In this document: piece after piece, positions 38,785-48,729 of the stretch
How the letters are laid out: each line of letters begins with the position of its first letter
Numbering within the stretch: the stretch's first letter is position 1
NCBI GenBank assembly: GCA_945897805.1
Contig: CAMDFX010000001.1
Coordinates: forward strand, 1-64,000
Direction of reading: 5' to 3'
Source: Chryseobacterium gleum
GTDB lineage: Bacteria; Bacteroidota; Bacteroidia; Flavobacteriales_D; Crocinitomicaceae
DNA: 64,000 bases
Translations under genes and position numbers: made by a program
Notes under the pieces: generated by a model
Told to the model about the DNA's origin: nothing
What the model saw: the letters and a program-made list of their open reading frames with translations, nothing else
Database searches by the model: none

Positions 38785-39750
38785 ATGAAGCGAATTGCCA
38801 TTTTTTGCGGAGGATATTCCTCTGAATTTGAAATTTCGATCAAAAGTGCAAACACTATTTTAGCTCATTTCCCTGAAGGATACGATCCGTTTTTGGTTGA
38901 AGTTACCAAAGGTAAATGGACCGCTTTTTATCAAAATGAAAAATTCGATTTTAATCCTTGGAATTTGAGTTTCGAGTTTCAAAATCAAGAATTTAAGATT
39001 GATGCAGCGATTGTTTATATTCACGGAAATCCGGGTGAAAATGGAAAATTGCAAGCTTTCCTTGAAATGAAAGATGTGCCATTTATAAATTCTGGTGCCT
39101 TGGCTTCTGAACTTTCTTTTGATAAATGGTATTGTAATCAATTTTTAAGAGGTTTTGATATTCCAGTGGCAAAATCACTTTTATTGACCGCTATCGATTC
39201 GTTTGATCATCAATATATTTTGGATACTTTAGGATTGCCCTGCTTTGTAAAACCATCAGATTCTGGTTCGAGTTATGGAATTTCAAAAGTGAAAACAGCG
39301 GATGAATTGCAACCTTCTTTGGAAAAAGCTTTTGCTGAAGGAGAAACTGTGGTGATTGAATCATTTTTGAACGGCACAGAAGTTACTTGTGGCGTTTACA
39401 GGACAAAAAATGGAATTCACGCACTTCCGTTGACAGAGATTGCAACGGAGAATGATTTCTTCGACTATGAAGCTAAATATCTTGGCGCTTCGCAAGAAAT
39501 TACACCGGCGCGAGTAACGGATGAAATAAGAGATAAAGTGCAAGAAATTTCTAAAAAGATTTATCAACTATTGCGGTTAAGATCCATTGCAAGAATAGAT
39601 TTTATGGTAGTGAACGATGTGCCTCACGTAATTGAGGTGAATACAACTCCAGGTTTTTCACCAGCAAGTTTGGTTCCTCAAATGATTGCCTGTGAAGGAA
39701 ATACTATTCAAAATTTTTGGAAAGAAATTTTGGAAGTTGAATTAAAGTAA
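38785..39750 (+). CDS. ddl: D-alanine--D-alanine ligase
   Basis: IAIFCGGYSSEFEISIKSA; CFVKPSDSGSSYGISKV; EVNTTPGFSPASLVPQM; start at internal ATG. Confidence 0.94.
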   Translation: MKRIAIFCGGYSSEFEISIKSANTILAHFPEGYDPFLVEVTKGKWTAFYQNEKFDFNPWNLSFEFQNQEFKIDAAIVYIHGNPGENGKLQAFLEMKDVPFINSGALASELSFDKWYCNQFLRGFDIPVAKSLLLTAIDSFDHQYILDTLGLPCFVKPSDSGSSYGISKVKTADELQPSLEKAFAEGETVVIESFLNGTEVTCGVYRTKNGIHALPLTEIATENDFFDYEAKYLGASQEITPARVTDEIRDKVQEISKKIYQLLRLRSIARIDFMVVNDVPHVIEVNTTPGFSPASLVPQMIACEGNTIQNFWKEILEVELK

Positions 39751-39844
39751 AGTTATTATTGTTGTATTAACTTTTGATTATCAAACTTTGATTCATTTTT
39801 TTGTTAGTTTTTTGCTTATTTTTGAGGCATAATTTAAAGTAGAC

Positions 39845-40882
39845 ATGAATATTTTAATCACAGGAGGAGCGGGTTTTATTGGTTCGCATGTAGTGCGAAG
39901 GTTTTTAAAATTTTATCCGAATTATAATATTATTAATTTCGATAAATTGACCTATGCAGGAAATTTGTCCAACTTAAAAGATGTGGAAGATAATCCGAAT
40001 TATGCTTTTTTTAAGGGAGATATTTGTTCTTTAGAAGATGTAACAAATGCATTCAAAACGCACAATATTTCACACGTAATTCACTTGGCGGCTGAATCTC
40101 ATGTCGATCGTTCAATTGAAGGGCCTCTTGAGTTTGCGATGACTAATGTGGTCGGAACATTGAATTTATTGTCTGTAGCTAAATCTTTTTGGACCGAAGG
40201 AGAACATGTTTTTCATCACGTTTCTACGGATGAGGTTTATGGTAGTTTAGGCGATGAAGGTTTGTTTATGGAAACAACGCCTTATGATCCAAGAAGTCCA
40301 TATTCAGCTTCAAAAGCATCTTCAGACCATTTTGTAAGTGCTTTTTATCATACTTACGGTTTTCCTGTAAAAATGTCAAATTGCTCTAACAATTATGGAA
40401 GTCACCATTTTCCTGAAAAATTAATTCCATTGATGATTGGAAATATTGTGAATATGAAACCACTTCCTGTTTATGGAAAAGGCGATAATATTCGCGATTG
40501 GCTGTGGGTTGAAGATCACGCTTCTGCCATTGATACGATTTTTCACAACGGAAAAATTGGAGAATCCTACAATGTTGGTGGATTAAATGAATGGAAAAAC
40601 ATTGATTTGGTTCATTTTTTATGTGAATTGTTAGATAAAAAATTGAATCGTGAATCTGGTACGAGTGCGTCACTTATTACTTATGTCAAAGACCGCGCGG
40701 GACATGATCAAAGATATGCAATTGATGCTTCAAAAATTGCAACTGAATTGGGCTGGAAACCATCGATAAAATTCGAAGAAGGATTAGAAAAAACGGTTGA
40801 TTGGTATTTGAATAACCAAGATTGGGTGGAGGAAGTCACCAGCGGTGCTTATCAGGAATATTACAAGAAAATGTATTCATAA
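39845..40882 (+). CDS. rfbB: dTDP-glucose 4,6-dehydratase
   Basis: ILITGGAGFIGSHVVRRF; HLAAESHVDRSI; SPYSASKASSDHFVSAF; NCSNNYGSHHFPEKLIPL. Confidence 0.96.
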   Translation: MNILITGGAGFIGSHVVRRFLKFYPNYNIINFDKLTYAGNLSNLKDVEDNPNYAFFKGDICSLEDVTNAFKTHNISHVIHLAAESHVDRSIEGPLEFAMTNVVGTLNLLSVAKSFWTEGEHVFHHVSTDEVYGSLGDEGLFMETTPYDPRSPYSASKASSDHFVSAFYHTYGFPVKMSNCSNNYGSHHFPEKLIPLMIGNIVNMKPLPVYGKGDNIRDWLWVEDHASAIDTIFHNGKIGESYNVGGLNEWKNIDLVHFLCELLDKKLNRESGTSASLITYVKDRAGHDQRYAIDASKIATELGWKPSIKFEEGLEKTVDWYLNNQDWVEEVTSGAYQEYYKKMYS

Positions 40883-40887
40883 TATGG

Positions 40888-40920
40888 AAGAGGAATTGCG
40901 AATGTAATTCCTCTTTTTTT
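40888..40920 (+). terminator. Rho-independent terminator-like hairpin after rfbB
   Basis: AAGAGGAATT-N8-AATTCCTCTT followed by TTTTT. Confidence 0.85.
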
Positions 40921-40931
40921 ACCTTCGCTTC

Positions 40932-41837
40932 ATGTTGTCCAATTTTTGCAAAATCTTTTTGGTCCTTTTTATTGGAATTAATGCTTGGTCACAATCCGCA
41001 TTGCTTTCTCCTTCAGAGTCTTTGAATAAAAAAAGATTGACCGCTTCCTCAATCGGAACTGGCGCGATTTGTTCAGGAAGTATTATTGGCTTATCTGCAG
41101 TTTGGTACAAGGATTATCCAAAAACTTCTTTTCACACATTTGATGATTCGCAGGAGTGGATGCAAATGGACAAAATGGGACATGTTTTTTCGGCCTATCA
41201 TTTGAGCGATAAAGTTTCAAAACTTTTTCGTTGGTCGGGACTTGACAGAAAGAAAAGTGCATTTATTGGCACCGGAGTAGGATGGGGCTATCAATTGTCA
41301 TTTGAATTTTTGGATGCCCAAAGCGCCGGCTGGGGATTTTCTTGGTCGGATGTTGGTGCAAATACTTTGGGCAGTGGACTATTTTTATCTCAAGAATTGA
41401 TTTGGCAAGAACAATATTTGAAGTTAAAATTTTCTTACAGTCCGAGTGATTATGCGCAGTATCGACCTTCAATTTTAGGGTCCAATTTTTCAGAACGATT
41501 ATTGAAAGATTACAATGGTCAAACTTATTGGTTGACATTTTCTCCAGGTTCCATTTTTCCAAAAAGTAAAATTCCTGCTTGGATAGCCATTGCTGCGGGT
41601 TATAGCGTCGATGCAAAACTGTTAGGAAACAATGATTTTTATCAAACTGCTGATGGTTTGAAGCGTTTTGAAGCCAAAAGAGAATTTGTACTTTCTTTGG
41701 ATTTAGATGTGACAAAATTTCCCATCAAAAAGCCTTGGCTAAAGAAACTGTTAAGCCCTTTTAATGTGATTAAAATACCTTTCCCAGCATTGATTTTTCG
41801 AGGAAATGATATTTCAGGAAGATTACTTTATTTTTAA
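40932..41837 (+). CDS. DUF2279 family (YfiM-like) exported protein
   Basis: DKMGHVFSAYHLSDKVSKLFRWSGL; FEFLDAQSAGWGFSWSDVGANTLGSG. Confidence 0.85.
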   Translation: MLSNFCKIFLVLFIGINAWSQSALLSPSESLNKKRLTASSIGTGAICSGSIIGLSAVWYKDYPKTSFHTFDDSQEWMQMDKMGHVFSAYHLSDKVSKLFRWSGLDRKKSAFIGTGVGWGYQLSFEFLDAQSAGWGFSWSDVGANTLGSGLFLSQELIWQEQYLKLKFSYSPSDYAQYRPSILGSNFSERLLKDYNGQTYWLTFSPGSIFPKSKIPAWIAIAAGYSVDAKLLGNNDFYQTADGLKRFEAKREFVLSLDLDVTKFPIKKPWLKKLLSPFNVIKIPFPALIFRGNDISGRLLYF

Positions 41838-41844
41838 AGTTCGA

Positions 41845-43089
41845 TTATTCAGCCCATTTTTTTAGTATGACCGAAGCAATGTGTCCACCAAAACCAAATG
41901 TATTGCTCATTGCATATTGAATTTCTTTTGGCTGTGCTTTTTCCACCGGGAAATCGAATAGATCTGCAAATTCTGGTTCAATTTCTTTTGTGTTGATTGT
42001 TGGAGGAACCATATTGTCTTGGATCGCTTTGATACAAATAATGGCTTCAATTGCACCTGCAGCGCCCAATAAATGTCCTGTCATGGATTTTGTTCCAGAG
42101 ATACTTAATGATTTTCTCTCACCAAAAACACGTTTTGCTGCAATCAATTCGCTTGTGTCTCCTTGCGAAGTTGAAGTTGCATGCATGTTGATATAATCGA
42201 TTTCACCTGGAGAAATTCCTGCTTCTTCAAGGGCCAAATTCATCCCTAAAACCGCGCCATCTCCTTGAGGATGTGTACCTGTTAAGTGGTAAGCATCTGC
42301 GGCCATTCCGCCGCCAACAACCTCTGCGTAAATTTTCGCACCACGCTTTTTTGCGTGTTCATATTCTTCTAAAATCAAAGCACCAGCTCCTTCGCCCATC
42401 ACAAATCCACCGCGATTTACATCAAAAGGACGAGAAGCTAATTCCGGAGTTTCATTTAAAGTTGAAAGTGCTTTTGCAGACGAAAATCCTCCGATGGCCG
42501 ATTCTGTGATTGCCGCTTCTGAGCCACCAGAAATAATCATGTCCGCTTTGTTCCAACGAATGTAATTGAATGCCTCAATCAATGCTGTATTTGAAGTCGC
42601 GCAAGCTGAAACAGGACAGAAGTTTACACCTCGTAAGCCATATTTGATGGAAATAATTCCCGATGCGATATCAACTAAAATTCGAGGAATGAAAAATGGC
42701 GTAAATCGTGGAGTTCCATCACCCTCACAAAATTCAATCATTTGGTCTTGGAAAGTTTGAATTCCTCCATTTCCAGAACCCCAAATCACGCCAATTCTAT
42801 CTCTATTTAATGTTTCAAAATCAATTTTTCCATCTTCAACTGCTTGTTGCACAGAAACCAAAGCGTATTGAGAAAACAAATCATATTTCCTGATTTCTTT
42901 CACATCAAAATGGGCTTTTGAATCAAAATCTTTCAATTCGCAAGCAAAAGTAGTTTTGAATTTTGAAGTGTCGAATTTCGTTATTTTTCCAGCGCCACTA
43001 ACACCTGCTTGAATGTTTTTCCAAAAAGAATCAACATCATTCCCCACCGGAGTCAAAGCCCCAAGTCCAGTTATTACTACTCTTCTCAT
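41845..43089 (-). CDS. fabF: Beta-ketoacyl-ACP synthase II
   Basis: RRVVITGLGALTPVGNDVDSFW; NFCPVSACATSNTALIEAF; NMHATSTSQGD; SMTGHLLGAAGAIEAI; FGFGGHIASVIL. Confidence 0.97.
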   Translation of the reverse strand: MRRVVITGLGALTPVGNDVDSFWKNIQAGVSGAGKITKFDTSKFKTTFACELKDFDSKAHFDVKEIRKYDLFSQYALVSVQQAVEDGKIDFETLNRDRIGVIWGSGNGGIQTFQDQMIEFCEGDGTPRFTPFFIPRILVDIASGIISIKYGLRGVNFCPVSACATSNTALIEAFNYIRWNKADMIISGGSEAAITESAIGGFSSAKALSTLNETPELASRPFDVNRGGFVMGEGAGALILEEYEHAKKRGAKIYAEVVGGGMAADAYHLTGTHPQGDGAVLGMNLALEEAGISPGEIDYINMHATSTSQGDTSELIAAKRVFGERKSLSISGTKSMTGHLLGAAGAIEAIICIKAIQDNMVPPTINTKEIEPEFADLFDFPVEKAQPKEIQYAMSNTFGFGGHIASVILKKWAE

Positions 43090-43127
43090 TTTAAAAATAT
43101 CTATAATATCTATAAATTCGCATCAGC

Positions 43128-43188
43128 CAATCTGAAATCTGCTAATCTACTAAGCTGCTAATTTGCAAATCTACTAATCTACTAATCA
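43128..43188. repeat. Degenerate tandem array of 8-bp units (ATCTRCTA / minus-strand ATTAGYAG)
   Basis: ATCTGCTA ATCTACTA AGCTGCTA ATTTGCAA ATCTACTA ATCTACTA ATC read directly. Confidence 0.8.
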
Positions 43189-43194
43189 AAACTC

Positions 43195-43500
43195 CTATAA
43201 AAACCCCAACTCTAATTTCGCTTCCTCGCTCATCATATCCTTGTCCCATGGTGGATCAAAAACGATGTTAACTTTTGAGCTGTTCACGCCTTCAATTGCG
43301 GCCACTTTGTCTTCAACTTCTTTGGGCATAGACTCAGCAACAGGGCAATTTGGTGAAGTTAAGGTCATGTCAATCGAAACATTTTTGTCAGCATCAATAT
43401 TAACCTCATATATCAGCCCCAATTCAAACACATCGACCGGAATTTCAGGATCATAAATGGTTTTAAGAACCTCAACTACTTTATTTTCTAAATCAATCAT
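43195..43500 (-). CDS. MIP18/DUF59 family Fe-S assembly protein (SufT-like)
   Basis: VLKTIYDPEIPVDVFELGLIYEV; LTSPNCPVAESMP. Confidence 0.92.
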   Translation of the reverse strand: MIDLENKVVEVLKTIYDPEIPVDVFELGLIYEVNIDADKNVSIDMTLTSPNCPVAESMPKEVEDKVAAIEGVNSSKVNIVFDPPWDKDMMSEEAKLELGFL

Positions 43501-43512
43501 TGTTTAAATTTT

Positions 43513-43941
43513 TTATTCTGAATCGTTTGTTGTTAATGCTTTCAATGAAGCCATTTTCATTTTTTTGACCATGCTCACTAATCCATTTGAACGTGTTGGA
43601 GAAAGGTGCTCGTGCAAACCAATTTCTTGTATGAAATGTAGATCACATTTTGCAATATCTTCAGGCTTTTCATTGTCTAAAACGCGAATCAAAAGTCCAA
43701 TAATTCCTTTGGTGATAATCGCATCGGAATCTGCTTTGAAATGCATTTTACCATCCGAAAAATCAGAATCTAACCACACCTGAGATTGACAACCTTCAAT
43801 AATTCTATCTTTGGTTTTTTTGTCCTCCTCAATGGTTGGCAAATCTTTCCCAAGTTCAATGATGTATTCATATTTTTCCATCCAATCATCATAGATAGCA
43901 AAATCTTCAACTATTTCTTTTTGTTTTTCCTCTAAAGTCAT
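43513..43941 (-). CDS. sufE: SufE family protein
   Basis: IIEGCQSQVWLDS; HLSPTRSNGLVSMVKKMK. Confidence 0.94.
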   Translation of the reverse strand: MTLEEKQKEIVEDFAIYDDWMEKYEYIIELGKDLPTIEEDKKTKDRIIEGCQSQVWLDSDFSDGKMHFKADSDAIITKGIIGLLIRVLDNEKPEDIAKCDLHFIQEIGLHEHLSPTRSNGLVSMVKKMKMASLKALTTNDSE

Positions 43942-43969
43942 GACTGAATTTTTTATGTTGAAACGATTT

Positions 43970-45205
43970 CTATTTCAACATTCCAATGCTTTTTTCTACC
44001 GCAGCAATAAATGTATCAATTTCTTCTTTCGTATTGTAAAACGCAAAAGAAGCCCGAACTGTTCCAGGAATTTTGTAAAAATCCATCAATGGTTGTGTGC
44101 AATGGTGACCAGTTCTTACTGCAATTCCTTGTTTGTCAAGCAAAGTTCCCATGTCGAATGGATGAATTCCGTCAACGATAAAAGAAACTACGCTCGTTTT
44201 CTTTTTGGATTCGCCAATGATGTTCATGTCTTCAAAAGTCAGCAACAAATCTTGGGCATAATCAGCCAATTCTGCTTCGTGTTTTTTGATGGATTCAATG
44301 TCGAATTGATTCATATATTCAATCGCTTTGCCCAAACAAATTCCACCTGCGATGTGCGGCGTTCCTGCTTCAAATTTGTAGGGCAATTCGTTGTATGTAG
44401 TTTTCTCAAAAGTAACTTTCAAAATCATATCACCGCCGCCCTGATATGGAGGCATGCGATCTAATAACGCTTCTTTTCCATATAAAATGCCAATTCCAGT
44501 AGGTCCAAAAACCTTGTGTCCAGAAAAAACAAAAAAATCGCAATCTAAATCTTTGACATCAATTTTTTCATGCTGAATACTTTGAGCGCCATCAATCAAA
44601 ACTTTCGCTCCAACTGCATGTGCTTTTTGGATCATTTCTTTGACTGGATTGATTGTTCCAAGCGTATTCGAAATGTGCGTTATGGCAATCAATTTTGTTT
44701 TGGAAGAAAGCAGTTTATCGTATTCATCTTGAATGATTTCACCCTTTTTATTGATCGGAATCACTTTCAAAATGCAGCTTTTTCTTTCACAAAGCATTTG
44801 CCAGGGAACAATGTTTGAATGGTGTTCCATCGCTGAAATTAAGATTTCGTCTCCAGCGTTTAAAAGATGACCGTATGAAGAAGCAACTAAATTAATTCCA
44901 TCTGTTGTTCCCTTGGTGAAGATGATTTCATCAGAAGATTTCGCATTCAAATATGCCGCAATAAACTTGCGAGAAGCTTCATATTCTGAAGTTGCTTTTT
45001 GACTTAAATGGTGAACTCCCCGGTGAATGTTTGCGTTGTCTTTGCTGTAATATTGATTAATTGCATCTAAAACATACTGAGGCTTTTGAGAGGTAGCGCC
45101 GTTGTCGAAATAGATTAAATTTTTGCCGTAAATTGTCTGACGCAAAGCGGGGAAATCTTCTCTGATTTCTCTAACACTAAATTTTCTTTTAACAGTTGAA
45201 TCCAT
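43970..45205 (-). CDS. sufS: SufS-type cysteine desulfurase
   Basis: REDFPALRQTIYGKNLIYFDNGATSQKP; FVFSGHKVFGPTGIGILYG; VRTGHHCTQPLM; start at internal Met (track start 45277). Confidence 0.96.
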   Translation of the reverse strand: MDSTVKRKFSVREIREDFPALRQTIYGKNLIYFDNGATSQKPQYVLDAINQYYSKDNANIHRGVHHLSQKATSEYEASRKFIAAYLNAKSSDEIIFTKGTTDGINLVASSYGHLLNAGDEILISAMEHHSNIVPWQMLCERKSCILKVIPINKKGEIIQDEYDKLLSSKTKLIAITHISNTLGTINPVKEMIQKAHAVGAKVLIDGAQSIQHEKIDVKDLDCDFFVFSGHKVFGPTGIGILYGKEALLDRMPPYQGGGDMILKVTFEKTTYNELPYKFEAGTPHIAGGICLGKAIEYMNQFDIESIKKHEAELADYAQDLLLTFEDMNIIGESKKKTSVVSFIVDGIHPFDMGTLLDKQGIAVRTGHHCTQPLMDFYKIPGTVRASFAFYNTKEEIDTFIAAVEKSIGMLK

Positions 45206-45277
45206 AATCGGATACAAAGATACGACATGCTTATTTAAAATCCTTCTAAACAGGAAATAGTTTGGATAAATTATCAA

Positions 45278-46006
45278 TTATTTTTGCCACTCAAAACCAA
45301 AGGAATTGATTTTGTATCGCGAAGCAAATTGAGATTTTTCAATTACGGTGTTTTCTTCACTTGTTTGCGATTGATTTTTGATGAAAATTTGTCCAAATTC
45401 ATCTATTTTAACCAATTGAAACATTTCATACGACATGGGCGCATCGGAACCTGATTCTTTGGCTGCCAAAGTGATACATGAAATAATTTTTCCGTTTTTC
45501 ACTAAACTTCCCATCACATCGTGCCCAAAATAGAACGGACAAGCATCATAAGATTTGTAAATGATTTCCCATAAAAGCAAGGCTGCTGAATCGCCATATT
45601 CAATTCTTCCAACGGCATTGCAAACGGCATTTTCTGTCATTCCGATGTCCAATTTCTTCTTAAACTGAGTAAATTTCCCTTTTTCTTTTGCTTCTTGAAC
45701 TAAGAAAAAATCATTTAAATAGTATTTTTCTCTTGTTGTAATTTCGTCAATTGACAATTTTTTTGAGAGCAATTTCACAGTTTCAATATCAAGGTTTCCT
45801 TTTGAAAATTTGAAAGTAGAATCGTTCGCAAAATAAAGTGAATCTATGGTAAAATCTTTACTTTTTAATGGAAATTTTGAAAGTTGATTATTGATTTCTT
45901 TCGGATATTCAATCGATTTTTCATCGCTTAAATTTGATTTTACTTCTTTGCCTACACAGGAAGCAAGGAAAGTCAATAATACGCCGAATTGATAATAAAA
46001 TTTCAT
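45278..46006 (-). CDS. Hypothetical lipoprotein
   Basis: Lipobox LLTFLASCVGKE. Confidence 0.65.
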   Translation of the reverse strand: MKFYYQFGVLLTFLASCVGKEVKSNLSDEKSIEYPKEINNQLSKFPLKSKDFTIDSLYFANDSTFKFSKGNLDIETVKLLSKKLSIDEITTREKYYLNDFFLVQEAKEKGKFTQFKKKLDIGMTENAVCNAVGRIEYGDSAALLLWEIIYKSYDACPFYFGHDVMGSLVKNGKIISCITLAAKESGSDAPMSYEMFQLVKIDEFGQIFIKNQSQTSEENTVIEKSQFASRYKINSFGFEWQK

Positions 46007-46067
46007 TCGTTTTTTTTGGAAAAATAAGGATTATTTGAGAATTGGTTGTTTTTCGATTTGAATTAAT

Positions 46068-47210
46068 TTACTTTGGATAATACTTAGCATAAAGTTGATC
46101 CACAAATCCAAAGGCAAATTTGAATAAATTCGCATCTGTACAAATCAACATTACAACTTCATTTTTTTCTACTTCTAATTGAATATCAATATCTTTTACA
46201 TTTTTTGGGCTTTCGAAATTGTCTGGATAAATTTCTTGATTGTAAAACCAAAACTGTCCATCTCCAAAAACTTCTTTTGAAATTCCTGCATTGAACATTC
46301 CCCAGAAATAGCTATCCGAAACAACCAAAACTTTGGGCGTTTTTTGTTGATTATTAGGTTTTTCGTAATGAAATCTAGGATAAGCCATCGGATAAGTGTC
46401 CATCATGAAAAACAGATTCATTCCTTCACCAATATCGTAATCCCCTTGTTCATTGACTTTTTTGACTTCCAATTTATCTAAAACTAATTTTGTCATTTCT
46501 GTTTGGCGCATTTTGCCAAGGACTTTTATGATGGAATCAGCAGCCAAATATTCGCCGTATTTGCTCCAATGAATTCCTGCTTTGCCGTAAAGTGGATATT
46601 TACTTTTAGACTTCATATTCAAGAACCATTGATTGAAATCTAAATAGTTGATATTTTGTAATTTCATGGCTGCTAAATAGCCTGAATAGTTTGTTTTATC
46701 GCGTTTTTGTTTCTCGCAATAATCTGGCATATACTCTGGGAAAAAAGTTCCTTTTCCTGGTGCAAAAATCATCAAAAGATCTTTGTTTAATTTTTGCAAA
46801 GTATCTTGAATTTTTTTCAATTTGAAAACCTGAATTTCAATCGCTTTTTCGCCAATAAAATCTGTCCCTAAATAGGCTTTTAAGTAGTTTTTTTCAAACA
46901 AATAGTTTTCTTTTCCAATCACAACACCATTCGCTTTCGCCTCGTTGTAAAAACTATATGCTTGTTGGTTATTGATGCGAATAAATGTGCTTCTAAAACC
47001 GAAATTGTTGTTTACATATTTTTCATAATTCTTCTGAAAGTCGCCACTCTTCCATGTGTCAAAAGTGAATGCTGGTTTTTCAAAAGTTTCAATCGCTCCT
47101 TTGAGTGGTTCCAATTTAAAAATAGTTAAACCCTCTTGCAGCATTGGAAACAGCAGCAAAATCATGATTCCGCCGAATAAATATTGCTTTATTTTAGTTT
47201 GCTTGTCCAT
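46068..47210 (-). CDS. AlgJ/AlgX-like (DHHW/SGNH) O-acetylation protein
   Basis: GKENYLFEKNYL; YGKAGIHWSKYGEYLAADSI; VLVVSDSYFWGMF; coupled to an MBOAT gene. Confidence 0.85.
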   Translation of the reverse strand: MDKQTKIKQYLFGGIMILLLFPMLQEGLTIFKLEPLKGAIETFEKPAFTFDTWKSGDFQKNYEKYVNNNFGFRSTFIRINNQQAYSFYNEAKANGVVIGKENYLFEKNYLKAYLGTDFIGEKAIEIQVFKLKKIQDTLQKLNKDLLMIFAPGKGTFFPEYMPDYCEKQKRDKTNYSGYLAAMKLQNINYLDFNQWFLNMKSKSKYPLYGKAGIHWSKYGEYLAADSIIKVLGKMRQTEMTKLVLDKLEVKKVNEQGDYDIGEGMNLFFMMDTYPMAYPRFHYEKPNNQQKTPKVLVVSDSYFWGMFNAGISKEVFGDGQFWFYNQEIYPDNFESPKNVKDIDIQLEVEKNEVVMLICTDANLFKFAFGFVDQLYAKYYPK

Positions 47211-48631
47211 CAGAATCTAAAATAAATGAACGGATTGAATCCTTGTGCAGCGATTGAACTCAGTGAAAGAATGAATAGGAGTATGGAGATTCCTAAAAAT
47301 GAATAATACCAGTTCATTGAAGGATTGGTATTGAAATAAATCTTGTTTTCCCAATCTTTTGCTTTTTTGAAGACCCCAATAAAAGAAAATAAAATCGCTA
47401 TAAAAATCGTCACTTTGAAGATTGGAAGCATCGTTGGCAATCCTTTCATGTCGAAAGAAAAAAGCTTGAAAATATATGCTTTTGCGTGGTCAAATTTTTC
47501 AATACTGAAGAAAACCCAGCCAATCATCACAATTAAAAAAGTGTACATCATACTCGGAATGATCCCGATTTTTGAAAGAATTTTCCCTAGAAATAATCTT
47601 TCAATGACCAAGAAAAACCCATGAAAAGCACCCCAAATGACAAAATTCCAAGAAGCGCCGTGCCACAAGCCAGAAATCACAAAAACGAACCACAAATTCA
47701 TGTACAAGCGCATTTTTGTTTTTACTTTGTTGCCGCCCAACGGAATGTATAAATAGTCGCGCATCCAAGTGCCTAGTGTGATGTGCCACCTGCGCCAAAA
47801 TTCAGTAATGCTCCGAGAAATGTAAGGACTATCAAAGTTTTCAGGAAAGGTGAATCCCATGATTTTACCAAGTCCAATTGCCATATCGGAATATCCCGCA
47901 AAGTCGAAATAAATTTGAAAAGTGTAAGCCAAAATCCCAATCCAAGCGGAAGCCATGGTTAATTGATCCACAGGTATTTCCATAAATAGTTTGGCCTGTT
48001 CTCCCATCACATTGGCAATCAAAACTTTTTTTCCTAGACCGATGCACAGACGAATAAATCCTTGCAATTTATCGTCGATGGTTTCTTTTCTTTCTGTGAT
48101 TTGATCTGCGATGTAGCTAAATCTTACGATAGGACCTGCAATCATTTGCGGAAATGCAACGATAAAAAGCATATAATTACTCAACTTTTCAAGCGGTTTG
48201 TGCACATTTCGATAAACATCAACAGCGTAAGTCAAGCTTTGAAAGGTGAAAAATGAAATTCCAATAGGCAAGGCAATTTTGGTCCATGCGATGGTTTCAA
48301 ATCCTTGTTTATGTAAAAATTGGTTTACATTTTCGATAAAGAAATTGGCATATTTGAAATAAGCCAACATTCCTAAGTTCATTGTCAGTGAAGCGATTAA
48401 AAGAATTCTTTTTCGAAGTGCAGTTTTGGATTCAAATAAGAGCTTGACGAGATAAAAATCTAAAATGGTGACGCCAACAAGCACAAAAACAAATGTGGGC
48501 GCGCCCCAACTGAAGAAATAAATACTGGAAAGTAGAATGAACCAATTTTTGTATTCCTTCGCAATGAAATGATAAATCAAGACAAAGAGCGGAAGAAAAT
48601 AAACCAAAAATGTGATGCTACTAAAAACCAT
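47210..48631 (-). CDS. MBOAT family O-acyltransferase (AlgI-like)
   Basis: MVFSSITFLVYFLPLFVLIYH; LPIGISFFTFQSLTYAVDVYR; SITEFWRRWHITLGTWMRDYLYIPLGGN; ISGLWHGASWNFVIWGAFHG. Confidence 0.95.
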   Translation of the reverse strand: MVFSSITFLVYFLPLFVLIYHFIAKEYKNWFILLSSIYFFSWGAPTFVFVLVGVTILDFYLVKLLFESKTALRKRILLIASLTMNLGMLAYFKYANFFIENVNQFLHKQGFETIAWTKIALPIGISFFTFQSLTYAVDVYRNVHKPLEKLSNYMLFIVAFPQMIAGPIVRFSYIADQITERKETIDDKLQGFIRLCIGLGKKVLIANVMGEQAKLFMEIPVDQLTMASAWIGILAYTFQIYFDFAGYSDMAIGLGKIMGFTFPENFDSPYISRSITEFWRRWHITLGTWMRDYLYIPLGGNKVKTKMRLYMNLWFVFVISGLWHGASWNFVIWGAFHGFFLVIERLFLGKILSKIGIIPSMMYTFLIVMIGWVFFSIEKFDHAKAYIFKLFSFDMKGLPTMLPIFKVTIFIAILFSFIGVFKKAKDWENKIYFNTNPSMNWYYSFLGISILLFILSLSSIAAQGFNPFIYFRF

Positions 48632-48678
48632 GGTTTTAAATCAATTCAAATATAGAAAAGTTAAGGAATAGGTTTAAT

Positions 48679-48712
48679 AAAAAATCCCCCAAACAAAATT
48701 GCATGAGGGATT
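48679..48712 (-). terminator. Terminator-like hairpin after gcvH
   Basis: Minus strand AATCCCTC-N14-GGGGGATT followed by TTTT. Confidence 0.7.
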
Positions 48713-48729
48713 GCCAATAATTTTTTTAA

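Noticed and set aside
41263-41715. 150-aa minus ORF opposite DUF2279
   Set aside because: Shadow frame; no signal or domain.
43090-43194. Octamer array considered as a CRISPR array
   Set aside because: 8-bp contiguous units without spacers.
43940-44464. 174-aa plus ORF opposite sufS
   Set aside because: Antisense to sufS, with Phe/Asn/Cys-rich shadow composition.
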